DNA from: DASQBT01 sp963746955
GTDB lineage: Bacteria; Pseudomonadota; Gammaproteobacteria; Burkholderiales; Thiobacillaceae
Assembly (NCBI GenBank): GCA_963746955.1
Contig: CAVVDR010000017.1
Span: 124,001 to 188,000, forward strand
Length of the DNA: 64,000 bases
Reading direction: 5' to 3'
Under the pieces are notes generated by a model. The model was given only the letters and a program-made list of their open reading frames with translations, had not been told where the DNA came from and did not search any database. Positions 35,912 through 44,925 of the stretch are shown here, piece after piece. Made by a program: the position numbers and the translations under genes. Position 1 is the stretch's first letter; each line of letters starts with the position of its first letter.

Positions 35912-37168
35912 ATGAGCAGACCCCTGAAAGCGCTGTTGTCCGCGGTATTCGCCACGTTGGCCCAACTCGCATCGGCGGAAGAATTGGGCGCCAACCTTGA
36001 CGGCCTGCTCGCGTATGCGCGCGAGCACAACCCGGAACTGCACATGCGCACGCTTGAAGCCGAGGCCGCCCATGCGGGCGCCGTTGCGGCGTCCGCATTG
36101 CCCGATCCGAAGTTCCAGCTTGAACTCATGGATTTCACCAACGCCATGTCGGGCGGCTCGACCTCCCTGCTGCCGGGCGAGGTGGGCGTTTCACGCTACC
36201 TGATCGTGCAGCCGCTGCCGTTCTATGGCAAGCGGGATCTGCGCGGACAACTTGCCAGTCATCAGGCCGCGCAGCGTGACGCGACTCGGGATGCAGCCCG
36301 GCTGGATATAGAAAGCCGTATCAAGACCGCTTACGCACGCTATTACCAGGCAGTTGGTCAGTTAAGCATCCTGAATGAAACGCGCGAACTTTATGAGGGC
36401 CTGGAGAAATTGGTCGTTACCAGGTATGGCGTCGGTTTGGTGCCGCAACAGGATGCGCTGGGTGCGCAAAGTGAAATCACTGCCGTACAGGTTGACCTGC
36501 TCGATGCGGAGCGCAAGCGGCGCGAGGCGGCTGCGGCCTTGAACGCGCTGCTGCCGCGCGATGCGGATGCGGCATTGGCCGCGCCGCATACACTGCCCAT
36601 GCCTGAAGCTGTGCACCCCCTGCGCGCGCTGATTGATACCGCACTCGAAAACACGCCGGAATTGGCCCGCGAACAGGCCAAAATTGACGCGGCAAAAAGC
36701 ACTGAGGCGCTAACCCTGCGCGATCGTTACCCGGATTTCTCGGTTGGCTTGCGCGACACCCGCCCGCGCAGTGGCACCCAGACCTGGGATGTCATGCTTG
36801 AGATGACGATCCCGCTTCAGCAATCGGCGCGGCGCGACCGGGAGACCGAATCGCGCCGCATGCTGGAAGCAGCCAATGCCTCTCTGGAGGCGACGCGCGC
36901 GCGCATCGAGGGGAGGCTGGGCGAGACTTTTGCGGCTTTTGAAAGCAATCGTGACAAGGCGCGGCTGCTGCGCAGCACGCTGTTGCCGCAGGCTCGGGCG
37001 ACACTGAAGGCGGCGGAAGCGGGCTACGAAACCGGGCGGGTCAACTTCAACACGCTTATCGAAGCCGAACGGCAGATCCTGCGCACCCGCCTGGCTGTGC
37101 TTGATGCCGAAGTTGAGACTGCGGTGAGGGTGTCCGAACTCGAACGTTTGACCGGGAGCTCGTTGTGA
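35912..37168 (+). CDS. cusC: Outer-membrane efflux channel of the Cu/Ag pump (CusC/TolC type)
   Basis: A 418-residue TolC-family protein with a signal peptide (residues 1 to about 23) and two repeats of the outer-membrane efflux domain (about 35-215 and 230-415). Long amphipathic helices rich in Ala, Arg and Glu (for example LDAERKRREAAAALNALL) form the periplasmic tunnel. It is the first gene of cusCBA; its stop overlaps the next start by 4 bases. Metal specificity is not set by this subunit but follows from the CusF-like domain in the adaptor. Confidence 0.93.
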   Translation: MSRPLKALLSAVFATLAQLASAEELGANLDGLLAYAREHNPELHMRTLEAEAAHAGAVAASALPDPKFQLELMDFTNAMSGGSTSLLPGEVGVSRYLIVQPLPFYGKRDLRGQLASHQAAQRDATRDAARLDIESRIKTAYARYYQAVGQLSILNETRELYEGLEKLVVTRYGVGLVPQQDALGAQSEITAVQVDLLDAERKRREAAAALNALLPRDADAALAAPHTLPMPEAVHPLRALIDTALENTPELAREQAKIDAAKSTEALTLRDRYPDFSVGLRDTRPRSGTQTWDVMLEMTIPLQQSARRDRETESRRMLEAANASLEATRARIEGRLGETFAAFESNRDKARLLRSTLLPQARATLKAAEAGYETGRVNFNTLIEAERQILRTRLAVLDAEVETAVRVSELERLTGSSL

Positions 37169-38694
37169 AACGTGCCATGATAGTTTCCATTCTTGCGGGT
37201 TTCGCTGTTGGTGCGCTTGTTCTCGGCTATTGGGCCGGCAGCCGCCATGCCGCGATGCCCGGCGCCGCCGGCAGCACCACGCAGGCCGTCGGCACGACCG
37301 GCAAGCCGGCGCGCAAGCTGCTTTACTACCACAATCCGATGGGGCTGGCCGACACGTCTCCGGTGCCGAAAAAAGACTCCATGGGCATGGACTACATTGC
37401 GGTCTATGAAGGCGACGAACCCGACGATGCGGGCGTGGTCAAGGTCAGCCCCGAACGGATCCAGACCATGGGGGTGAAGACTGCGTTGGCGGAGGAGCAA
37501 GTGCTCGAGACCACGGTGCGAACCGTTGGTCGCCTGGAAGTGGACGAGCGCGCGATCGTCGATGTCGCACCGCGTTTCGATGGCTGGATTGAACGGCTGT
37601 ACGTCAACGCGACCGGCGATCCGGTGAAGCGGGGCCAGGCCCTGTTCTCGGTCTACAGCCCGGAACTGGTGTCTGCTTACAAGGAACTGACGATTGCCAG
37701 GGACCTGGGTCAGGACATCAAGGCCGCCGACCCTGCGGCGCGTGAGCGTGCCGAGCACCTGACGACCGCGGTCCGCGAGCGTCTCAGGAACTGGGACATG
37801 GCGGCGGGGGCCACGCGCGTGGACAGCAGCCACTTGCGCTTCAACTCGCCTGCCAACGGAATCGTCCTTGACAAGAAGGCGATCGAGGGCATGCGTTTTT
37901 CCGCCGGCATGCCCATCTACCGTATCGCCGACCTGTCCAAGGTTTGGGTCATCGCCGACGTCTATGAGCAGGATCTGACCCGGGTCAAAGTCGGGCAGAC
38001 CGCCATGATCGGCATCGACGCCTTCCCCGACCGTCACTTCAGCGCCAAGGTCGCCTACCTCTATCCGACCCTGAACGCCAGCACTCGCACCACCCAGGTT
38101 CGACTCGAGTTGCCCAACCCCGATGGGCAATTGCGCCCCGGCATGTTTGCGCATGTCGACATCGCCATCGGTGGCGCGCAGCCACGCCTGACCGTGCCCT
38201 TGTCAGCGGTGATCGATAACGGCAGCAATCAGGTGGTTCTGCTTGCGCTCGATGGCGGCCGGTTCAAGCCGCAACCGGTAAAGCTCGGATTGCGCAGCGA
38301 GGATTTTGTCGAAATTCTCGATGGCCTCAAGGCCGGCGACCGGGTGGTGGTGGCGGCCAGCTTCCTGATCGACGCCGAGAGCAACCTCAAGGCTGCCCTG
38401 TCCAACTTCACCGCCCCCAAGGCTGCAGCCAAGGCAGCCGACACTTACCATGCAGTCGGCAGCCTCGATTCCGTCGACGGCGCCGACGTGACCATCACCC
38501 ACCAGCCGATCCCGGCTCTGAAATGGCCGGGCATGACCATGGACTTCGAGCTTGCCTCGCCCGATTTGGTGAAGGGAATGGCGCCCGGCTCGCCGATCCG
38601 CTTCGATTTTGAGCAACGCGGGCCGGGCGAATACGTGATTACCCGGATCGAGTCGACCGGCGCGCCCAAGCCCAAGATGCACGGGGCGGATTGA
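37165..38694 (+). CDS. cusB: Periplasmic adaptor CusB with fused CusF-like copper-binding domain
   Basis: A 509-residue membrane-fusion protein. Residues 1-25 are a membrane anchor or signal. Residues 50-75 hold a heavy-metal-binding motif (YYHNPMGLADTSPVPKKDSMGMDY type, shown in part) as found in CusB/SilB. The core has barrel-sandwich and beta-barrel domains (about 110-400). The C-terminal 75 residues form a CusF-like domain: THQPIPALKWPGMTMDF (about 447-463) carries the His, Trp and M-T-M ligands used by CusF for Cu(I)/Ag(I). This fusion identifies the pump as a copper/silver exporter. GTG start (overlap with the cusC stop) at 37165. Confidence 0.95.
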   Translation: MKRAMIVSILAGFAVGALVLGYWAGSRHAAMPGAAGSTTQAVGTTGKPARKLLYYHNPMGLADTSPVPKKDSMGMDYIAVYEGDEPDDAGVVKVSPERIQTMGVKTALAEEQVLETTVRTVGRLEVDERAIVDVAPRFDGWIERLYVNATGDPVKRGQALFSVYSPELVSAYKELTIARDLGQDIKAADPAARERAEHLTTAVRERLRNWDMAAGATRVDSSHLRFNSPANGIVLDKKAIEGMRFSAGMPIYRIADLSKVWVIADVYEQDLTRVKVGQTAMIGIDAFPDRHFSAKVAYLYPTLNASTRTTQVRLELPNPDGQLRPGMFAHVDIAIGGAQPRLTVPLSAVIDNGSNQVVLLALDGGRFKPQPVKLGLRSEDFVEILDGLKAGDRVVVAASFLIDAESNLKAALSNFTAPKAAAKAADTYHAVGSLDSVDGADVTITHQPIPALKWPGMTMDFELASPDLVKGMAPGSPIRFDFEQRGPGEYVITRIESTGAPKPKMHGAD

Positions 38695-38695
38695 C

Positions 38696-41600
38696 GTGCT
38701 CGACCGCCTCATCGAGTGGTCGGCGCGCAATGTCTTTCTGGTCCTGTTGGCCACGCTCGCCCTGCTTGGCGGTGGCCTGTATGCCTTGAAAACGACGCCG
38801 CTTGACGCACTGCCAGACCTGTCTGACGTTCAGGTCATCATCTATACGCAGTACCCCGGCCAGGCGCCGCAGGTGGTGGAGGATCAGGTCACTTATCCGC
38901 TCACGACCGCCATGCTGGCAGTACCCAAGGCCAAGGTGGTGCGCGGGTTTTCCATGTTCGGGGCGTCCTACGTCTATGTGATATTCGAAGATGGCACCGA
39001 CATTTACTGGGCCCGTTCGCGGGTGCTGGAATATCTCAGCTCGGTGGCCGGCCGTCTGCCGCAGGGTGTGGCGCCCCAGATCGGTCCGGATGCCACCGGC
39101 GTGGGCTGGGTTTATCAGTACGCCCTGCTCGGCAAGAACCAGTCGCTGGCTGACCTGCGCAGCCTGCAGGACTGGTACGTGCGCTATCAACTGACCAAGG
39201 CGGGCGGGGTGGCCGAGGTGGCCAGCGTCGGCGGCTTCGTCAAGGAATACCAGGTCACGGTCGACCCCCATCGTCTGGCGACCTATGGCATTCCGCTTGA
39301 GCGCCTGACGCAGGTCATACGCGAGTCCAACCGCGATGTCGGCGGGCGGGTCATCGAAATGGCGGATCGGGAATACATGGTGCGCGGCCTGGGATATCTG
39401 CGCGGGATCAAGGATATCGAGAACCTGGTGCTGAAGAATGACCGTGGCACTCCGGTTCTGATCCGCGACGTGGCGCGGGTCGAACTGGTCCCGGCCGGCC
39501 GGCGCGGGCTGACCGAACTGAACGGCGAGGGCGAGGTGGTCTCCGGCATCGTCATGGCGCGTTTCGGACAGAACGCGCTGGACGTGATCGCCAACGTCAA
39601 GGCCAAGCTCAAGGCGATTACCGCCGGCCTGCCGGCGGGTACCCGGATCATTCCGGTCTATGACCGCTCCACGCTGATCGAGCGCGCGATTGCCAATCTC
39701 AAGGACACGCTGTTCGAGGAAAGCCTGATCGTGGCCGCGGTCTGCGTGATCTTCCTGCTGCATGTAAGAAGCGCGCTGGTCGCCATCATCACCCTGCCGC
39801 TGGGCGTGCTCATTGCATTCATCGCCATGCGCGCGCTGGGGATCGGCTCCAATATCATGTCGCTGGGCGGCATCGCCATCGCCATCGGCGCGATGGTTGA
39901 CGCGGCCATCGTCATGATCGAGAACGCCCACAAGCGGCTCGAACACCTGGCCCCTGATGCGCCGAATGCGGAACGCAGCGCGGTCATGATCAAGGCCTGC
40001 AAGGAGGTCGGCCCGGCTTTGTTCTTTTCGCTTCTGATCATCACCGTTTCGTTTTTGCCGGTATTCACGCTTGAGGGCCAGGAGGGTCGCCTGTTTGCAC
40101 CGCTGGCCTTCACCAAGACCTTCGCCATGGCAGGTGCGGCGCTGCTGTCCGTGACGCTGGTGCCGGTGCTGATGATGACCTTCGTCCGCGGCCATATCCT
40201 GCCAGAGATGAGGAACCCGCTGAACCGCTTTCTGATCTGGTTGTATAGGCCGATCATCGCCTGGGTAATGCGGCATAAGGTTCTGACCCTGGTGCTGGCG
40301 CTGGTGGGAATGGGCGCCACGATATACCCGGCCAGTCAGCTCGGTTCGGAGTTCATGCCGACGCTCAACGAGGGCACCTTGTTCTACATGCCGGCCTCGC
40401 TGCCCGGTCTGTCGGTGACCGAGGCGGCACGGCTACTGCAGATCACCGACCGGATCATCAAGACCTTTCCCGAGGTCGAGTCGGTCTATGGCAAGGCCGG
40501 CCGGGCCGCGACTGCCACCGATCCGGCGCCGCTGGAAATGTTTGAAACCGTGATCAACCTCAAGCCCGAGGCCCAATGGCGAAAAGGCATGACGGTTGAC
40601 AAGCTGATCGCCGAGATGGATGCAGCGCTCAAGTTTCCGGGTCTGGCCAACTCCTGGACCATGCCGATCAAGGCGCGCATCGATATGCTTTCGACCGGCA
40701 TTCGCACTCCCGTGGGCGTGAAGGTGTTCGGCAAGGACCTGGCTACGATTGAAAAAGTGGCACGCGACATTGAGGCCGTGGTCAAGGACGTACCCGGCAC
40801 CAGCAGCGCCTACGCGGAACGCGTCACCGGCGGCTATTACCTTGACATTGCCCCCAAGCGTGATCAGTTGGCGCGCTACGGCGTGACGGTGGGCGACTTC
40901 CAGCGCGTCATCAGTACGGCGCTGGGCGGGGAAGCGGTGACCACGGCGGTCGAGGGGCTCGACCGCTACGGCATCGCCGTGCGCTATCCGCGTGACCTGC
41001 GCGACGATCCGCAGCGCATTGCCAACGAGGTGTTCGTGCCCACCGGTAACGGCATGATTCCTCTGGGCCAACTGGCCGACATCGTCATCCACAATGGTGC
41101 ACCGTCAATCAAGACCGAGAACGCGCTGCTTGCCGCCTACATCTACGTAGACATTCGCGGCCGCGATGTCGGATCCTATGTGCGCGACGCGCAGCGCGCG
41201 GTGGCGCAGAAGGTCAAGTTTCCGCCGGGTTACTACGCCACCTGGAGCGGCCAGTACGAATACATGGAGCGGGCCAAGGCCAGGCTGGTCATCGTTGTTC
41301 CGGTGACGCTGGCGATGATTTTCGTGCTGCTCTATATCAATTTCCGCCGCCTGACCGAGACGCTGATCGTCATGCTGTCCGTGCCCTTTGCGCTGGTCGG
41401 CGGCATCTGGCTGATGTGGTGGCTGGGCTACAACATGAGCGTGGCGGTGGCGGTGGGCTTCATTGCCCTGGCCGGCGTGGCGGCGGAAACCGGCGTAGTC
41501 ATGCTGATCTATCTCGATCAGGCCTGGGCAAAAATCAAGGATGGCCGCCGAGGCGAAGGCCAAGTCCCCACAGTTGCTGATCTGTACGACGCCGTCATGG

Positions 41601-41827
41601 CGGGTGCGGTAGGTCGCGTGCGGCCGAAGATCATGACCGTCGTCGCCATCATGGCCGGCCTCTTGCCCATCATGTGGAGCCACGGCACCGGTTCAGAGGT
41701 GATGAGCCGAATCGCCGCACCCATGATAGGCGGAATGATCTCCTCCACGGTGCTGACCTTGGGGGTAATACCGGCGATCTATGCCCTGGTCAAAGGCTGG
41801 CGCCTCAAGCGTGGACTGGAAAATTAG
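38696..41827 (+). CDS. cusA: Heavy-metal RND efflux transporter CusA
   Basis: A 1043-residue inner-membrane RND pump with 12 helices and two large periplasmic loops. The HME-RND pattern is plain: DALPDLSDVQVIIYT near residue 36, YPGQAPQVVEDQVTYPL, the helix-4 proton relay GGIAIAIGAMVDAAIVMIENAHK (shown in part; about 390-412) and the closing EVMSRIAAPMIGGM. A GTG start at 38696 follows one base after the cusB stop. It works with CusB and CusC to expel Cu(I)/Ag(I) from the periplasm, by proton exchange. Confidence 0.96.
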   Translation: MLDRLIEWSARNVFLVLLATLALLGGGLYALKTTPLDALPDLSDVQVIIYTQYPGQAPQVVEDQVTYPLTTAMLAVPKAKVVRGFSMFGASYVYVIFEDGTDIYWARSRVLEYLSSVAGRLPQGVAPQIGPDATGVGWVYQYALLGKNQSLADLRSLQDWYVRYQLTKAGGVAEVASVGGFVKEYQVTVDPHRLATYGIPLERLTQVIRESNRDVGGRVIEMADREYMVRGLGYLRGIKDIENLVLKNDRGTPVLIRDVARVELVPAGRRGLTELNGEGEVVSGIVMARFGQNALDVIANVKAKLKAITAGLPAGTRIIPVYDRSTLIERAIANLKDTLFEESLIVAAVCVIFLLHVRSALVAIITLPLGVLIAFIAMRALGIGSNIMSLGGIAIAIGAMVDAAIVMIENAHKRLEHLAPDAPNAERSAVMIKACKEVGPALFFSLLIITVSFLPVFTLEGQEGRLFAPLAFTKTFAMAGAALLSVTLVPVLMMTFVRGHILPEMRNPLNRFLIWLYRPIIAWVMRHKVLTLVLALVGMGATIYPASQLGSEFMPTLNEGTLFYMPASLPGLSVTEAARLLQITDRIIKTFPEVESVYGKAGRAATATDPAPLEMFETVINLKPEAQWRKGMTVDKLIAEMDAALKFPGLANSWTMPIKARIDMLSTGIRTPVGVKVFGKDLATIEKVARDIEAVVKDVPGTSSAYAERVTGGYYLDIAPKRDQLARYGVTVGDFQRVISTALGGEAVTTAVEGLDRYGIAVRYPRDLRDDPQRIANEVFVPTGNGMIPLGQLADIVIHNGAPSIKTENALLAAYIYVDIRGRDVGSYVRDAQRAVAQKVKFPPGYYATWSGQYEYMERAKARLVIVVPVTLAMIFVLLYINFRRLTETLIVMLSVPFALVGGIWLMWWLGYNMSVAVAVGFIALAGVAAETGVVMLIYLDQAWAKIKDGRRGEGQVPTVADLYDAVMAGAVGRVRPKIMTVVAIMAGLLPIMWSHGTGSEVMSRIAAPMIGGMISSTVLTLGVIPAIYALVKGWRLKRGLEN

Positions 41828-41916
41828 GGGTCAGGGATCAGGGGTCCGCTGCTGGATGTTCTTGTTTCCTAGCGCCCCGACGGCCCGATTTCCGTTTTCT
41901 GTCCTCTGACCCCTGA
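41826..41916. repeat. GGGGTCAGGG-type inverted repeat after cusA
   Basis: AGGGGTCAGGGATCAGGGGTC (41826-41846; given here in part as two direct copies of a TCAGGG unit) faces GACCCCTGA at 41908-41916. The 9-base arms TCAGGGGTC / GACCCCTGA are perfect. It resembles dispersed repeats between genes in betaproteobacteria and may end cus transcription. Confidence 0.5.
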
Positions 41917-42015
41917 TGTTCACTCGGCCACCCCGTGGCGGCTGATGACTGGGCGAACTTCTTCAGGGCGTCAGCTTGTGTCTATACTCGAAGCCTCCAA
42001 GAACAGGGACCGATC

Positions 42016-42816
42016 ATGCGCCGAATTCTTTTCTTCAGCACCCTCATTTCACTGGCAATGGCGCTCGTTGCCACAGCCCAGGCGGTCACCATTTCGCGCA
42101 CGGAGCCGCGGAATTTCATCGTGAACGACATGAACAGCGGGTCGGTGAATATCTATTTGCAAAATAGACTGCCAGGTGACATCAATGGCTACAACATCAG
42201 AAACCGCGTCAAGGTCTACGCGCGCGCGGAAGGCAATTTTCAGCCGGTGCTTTCTACCGGATGGACAGCAGACATGCTGGCTGTCGAGCTGCCGGTACAA
42301 CAGTTGGTCACGCGTCTTGGCCTGGTCGAGGTAAAGGTTGCCGTGGATGGCAAGGATTCGCCGCTGTTCGCGATTCCGGTTGTTGCGCCGCCCAGTCAGC
42401 CGCCGACAATCAGCGACGTCGTTATCTTTCCCTCCGATACGTCGACGAACAAGAAAGGCGAAACCTATGTTTCCGTCAAGTTCTATGCGACCAACCTGGA
42501 CGCCGCGGACCACACCGCGCCGATGGTGGATGGCCACGGACTGAGCATCGGCCGGCTCAACCGCGATCAGGGCTACGTGGACGCCTGGATGCCGAGCAGC
42601 TATCTGGACAAGACGGCCGTGCTTCACCTGCAATTGTCCAATCGCGCCGGAGCATCGAAACCCTTCGACAAGATGATCGGCGAGCTTAAGCTTCAGCCCA
42701 GAATGCTCAAGTTGCGGGAGACTCCGATGGTGAAGTCCGGCGACTACAAGAACGCGACGCTGGACCGGACTGTCGGCCCGAGACCGCAGCCTGTCAAAGT
42801 GCTGCCGATCCGCTAG
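42016..42816 (+). CDS. Secreted protein of unknown function
   Basis: A 266-residue protein with a signal peptide (start MRRILFFSTLISLAMAL; cleavage near residue 23, after AQA). The mature part looks like two beta-rich, Ig-like or filament-like domains (about 25-125 and 130-250), e.g. GSVNIYLQNRLPGD and VSVKFYATNLDAADH. There are no Cys and no catalytic motif. Start at ATG 42016 after an A/G-rich ribosome site (AACAGGGACC); the upstream frame from 41935 has no such site. Unknown family; single gene. Confidence 0.75.
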   Translation: MRRILFFSTLISLAMALVATAQAVTISRTEPRNFIVNDMNSGSVNIYLQNRLPGDINGYNIRNRVKVYARAEGNFQPVLSTGWTADMLAVELPVQQLVTRLGLVEVKVAVDGKDSPLFAIPVVAPPSQPPTISDVVIFPSDTSTNKKGETYVSVKFYATNLDAADHTAPMVDGHGLSIGRLNRDQGYVDAWMPSSYLDKTAVLHLQLSNRAGASKPFDKMIGELKLQPRMLKLRETPMVKSGDYKNATLDRTVGPRPQPVKVLPIR

Positions 42817-42819
42817 CCA

Positions 42820-43301
42820 ATCTCTCCTTCACACATGCGTTCGTGAAGTTCGTTTGAGATCACGATGCCGTTGCCGTTCAGGTGCATGGAGAAGGCCGTG
42901 ATGGTGTCCCAGGGGCGTGGCGCCCACCTCCCAGTGTTGCCGAAATGGGCATGCCTGCAAGCATATGCGCACCATCCAACGCGCCGACGGAAACCTTGTC
43001 GCGGATATTGGCCCAGGAAGCCTCCCTGGATATGGCGGTGTTCAATCCGTATTTCCTGAAGCAGCCCTTTTCACAAGTGATCACGATTGGTGCGCAGTCT
43101 GTGAGGGGAATGATGCCGAATACGGGAACGGATCTATTCAGATTGTCCGTGTTGCCGGCCCAGGCGCTGTTGCGCGCTTCCCGGCGGCACCATCGCAATC
43201 AAGCCGGCGGCCGCGGACAGGCTGATGGACTTCTTGAGAAACTCTCTCCGCTCCCCGCGGGCGATGAAACCTTCTGATGGCTCCTTGCGATTGCGGTGCA
43301 T
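42820..43301 (-). pseudogene. Truncated and frameshifted NrtA-like nitrate ABC transporter binding protein
   Basis: Three successive minus-strand frames together read like the N-terminal part of NrtA/CmpA/NasF. Frame one (from 43301) has a twin-arginine-type leader (ERREFLKKSISLSAAAGLIA). Frame two (about 43190-42900) gives FGIIPLTDCAPIVITCEKG, KYGLNTAISREASWANIRDK and VGALDGAHMLAGMPI. Frame three (about 42900-42820) gives AFSMHLNGNGIVISNEL. The rest (normally another 250-300 residues) is missing. It is a decayed relic of a nitrate or cyanate/bicarbonate uptake system. Confidence 0.8.
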
Positions 43302-43653
43302 GCTTGCTGGCCAAAAAAGAAGGCATCCGACCCCGGGGAGGGGAGGGACGCCTTTGTCCAACACACTAAGGAGATGTAATGCCTGAAAGCTACGCCACTG
43401 CAGCCTTCACCCAAGAACCAGCAATGGCCATGCCAGCTTGTCGCGCCCCCAATAGAATTGGGCGGTTTTGACAATCTTTCCGCATTACGCCGGGTTGAAT
43501 CGTACGTGTAGATGAACATTAATGGTGCGGAATGGTGACTGAATGCACAGCGCTGGTGCCATGCAGGGTGACGGAAGATTGTGCCCGATCCGGAGGACTG
43601 TGGCTTGATGGCGCCACTTTTGGGTAGGGTCCTTTTCACCGATATGGTACTGA
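43302..43653. other. Non-coding or relic stretch with one doubtful 30-codon frame
   Basis: A 352-base gap between the NrtA relic and the first tRNA. At 43379-43471 a 30-residue frame (MPESYATAAFTQEP...) has a strong AAGGAG ribosome site and ends in a small hairpin, CCCAAT-AGA-ATTGGG, with a following T-run (43460-43479). It could be a leader peptide or chance. Nothing else is recognised. Confidence 0.4.
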
Positions 43654-43751
43654 GGGTACGTGGCGCAAATTGGTAGACGCAGCGATTTAGCTAAGTCGCT
43701 CAGAGGGCTTAGTAAATCGTCCAAGTGAGGGTTCGAGTCCCTTCGTACCCA
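43654..43751 (+). tRNA. tRNA-Leu-like gene (UAG by alignment) with an expanded anticodon loop
   Basis: Acceptor stem GGGTACG / CGTACCC with discriminator A; D-stem GCG/CGC; T-arm GAGGG-TTCGAGT-CCCTT. The anticodon stem AGCGA/TCGCT encloses a 10-base loop, TTTAGCTAAG, instead of 7, and UAG falls where tRNA-Leu(UAG) has its anticodon. The variable region is long (about 26 bases) and is complementary to the anticodon arm (CGATTTA-CTAAG against CTTAGTAAATCG). CCA is not encoded. Total about 98 bases. It may be a non-standard or decayed tRNA. Confidence 0.7.
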
Positions 43752-43760
43752 CAACTCCCA

Positions 43761-44681
43761 TCAGTTGATGGATCGTTTGATCTTCTTAAGCTGAAGCTGA
43801 ATCCAGCTTTCAAAGTCCTCGTAGCTATCTGCACTCAACTTTGCTGGCCATTGAAGGATGACTTGACCTTCATCAAGAGAGAACACATCTTGGCGCGATC
43901 CGACAGCGGGCGGTTTAATCGGCGGTATTCCAGGAGGTGGATTCTTTCCCGGATTGCTTTCGCCTGGTTCCATGATAGTTACCTCTTGAATAGGAATGCC
44001 CGTCGCGCTCCCTTCAACGAAAACGAAATCACTTGCTTCCGTTATCCCGGTAACGCGTCGAGCTTCAAACTGAATAACTCCACCATTTTCCCATGACACC
44101 ATATCCCCAACCTTGACTGCTGAGGGTGGACGCTTTCCTTCTCCTCCATCCAATATATCAGAATCACTCGACTTTGCAAGGCCAGAATAAGCAATAGTGT
44201 CATCGTAAATCCTCAGAAAGGCTGGAGCGGCGTTATGGTTAAACCCGCCTTTGAGAATTAGTTCGTCTAGACAAATAGGGTCTGGAGGGCGATCAACTCC
44301 CCATTTTGCCCAATATGTACTTATTGCCTTCGGCTTTAACGCGCAGCGCCTAAGAATCTCATGTTTCACGCTGTCTTGATGCGCACGAAGATAATTCCTG
44401 CCATCATCCGACAAGGTGGCTACGCGATCATCTCCATACTCAATTAGGCCGAAAGCCTTTAGAGCAGCCAAAATAGAAAATGACTGGCTACTCTTTTCCT
44501 TAATCTCCCAAGCTAGCCCCACCTTGTCGAATGGAGCAGGATGTCGCTGGAAGTATTTTTCGAAGGCAATCAATCGCTCGATTGATGACTTCAACGATAT
44601 CGCCGGGTAGGCCGGGCTGCGATCCCGTGATTTCTTCACGTCCACCTTCTCTTTTGGCTTCAATTCTTTTTCCTGTGCCAT
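43761..44681 (-). CDS. Unrecognised protein with winged-helix-like N-terminal half
   Basis: A 306-residue soluble protein with no signal peptide. Residues about 22-110 look like a winged-helix or DUF5343-like fold (SFSILAALKAFGLIEYGDDRVATLS reads like helix-turn-helix plus wing, shown for residues near 67-91). Residues 150-240 are beta-rich (VKVGDMVSWENGGVIQFEARRV), and a Pro-rich linker (PPPGIPPIKPP) precedes a final helical segment. Codon use and base composition are clearly more A+T-rich than the flanking genes. A tRNA gene ends 9 bases from its stop, which points to horizontal transfer. ATG 44681 with AAGGAG; a palindromic operator lies just upstream. Confidence 0.75.
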   Translation of the reverse strand: MAQEKELKPKEKVDVKKSRDRSPAYPAISLKSSIERLIAFEKYFQRHPAPFDKVGLAWEIKEKSSQSFSILAALKAFGLIEYGDDRVATLSDDGRNYLRAHQDSVKHEILRRCALKPKAISTYWAKWGVDRPPDPICLDELILKGGFNHNAAPAFLRIYDDTIAYSGLAKSSDSDILDGGEGKRPPSAVKVGDMVSWENGGVIQFEARRVTGITEASDFVFVEGSATGIPIQEVTIMEPGESNPGKNPPPGIPPIKPPAVGSRQDVFSLDEGQVILQWPAKLSADSYEDFESWIQLQLKKIKRSIN

Positions 44682-44695
44682 GACGCACTCCTTTC

Positions 44696-44719
44696 ACCAG
44701 TAAAACAATATTTACTGGT
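44696..44719. promoter_or_regulatory. Palindromic operator upstream of the 44681 gene
   Basis: ACCAGTAAA-ACAATA-TTTACTGGT is a perfect 9-bp inverted repeat beginning 15 bases before the minus-strand start codon. A third half-site follows (CTGGTA-CGT-TACCAG, 44714-44728, overlapping the first). Such half-site arrays next to a winged-helix-like gene suggest autoregulation. Confidence 0.65.
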
Positions 44720-44810
44720 ACGTTACCAGATTTATATTGACATTGCAACTGATATTTGCTTCAATAGCAATTATGGTCAAGGAGGGTATCAAAATGGAAA
44801 GAAGAAAGTT

Positions 44811-44845
44811 TGCCCCCATAGCCCATGCTCACCGGCATGGGGGCA
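44811..44845. other. Strong hairpin
   Basis: TGCCCCCAT (44811-44819) and ATGGGGGCA (44837-44845) form a perfect 9-bp stem with an inner CCCATG/CATGGG option. No T-run follows on the plus strand. It may be a processing or termination signal. Confidence 0.5.
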
Positions 44846-44855
44846 GAAAAGAGAA

Positions 44856-44899
44856 GGCCCGCAGTGGCTTCCTTACTAGGGGAGTCGCCAGTGCGGGCC
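44856..44899. other. Second strong hairpin before the tRNA-Thr-like gene
   Basis: GGCCCGCAGTGGC (44856-44868) pairs with GCCAGTGCGGGCC (44887-44899) in 12 of 13 positions around an 18-base loop. It lies 26 bases upstream of the tRNA-like gene and may be a precursor-RNA processing structure or the end of a small RNA. Confidence 0.5.
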
Positions 44900-44925
44900 G
44901 TGGTGGGCGCTGCTGTACCGCTTTT

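Noticed and set aside
38639..40276. 545-codon minus-strand frame opposite cusA
   Set aside because: Shadow; the plus strand has clear RND motifs.
42882..43277. 131-codon plus-strand frame
   Set aside because: It is the complement of the NrtA relic, which reads as a known family on the minus strand.
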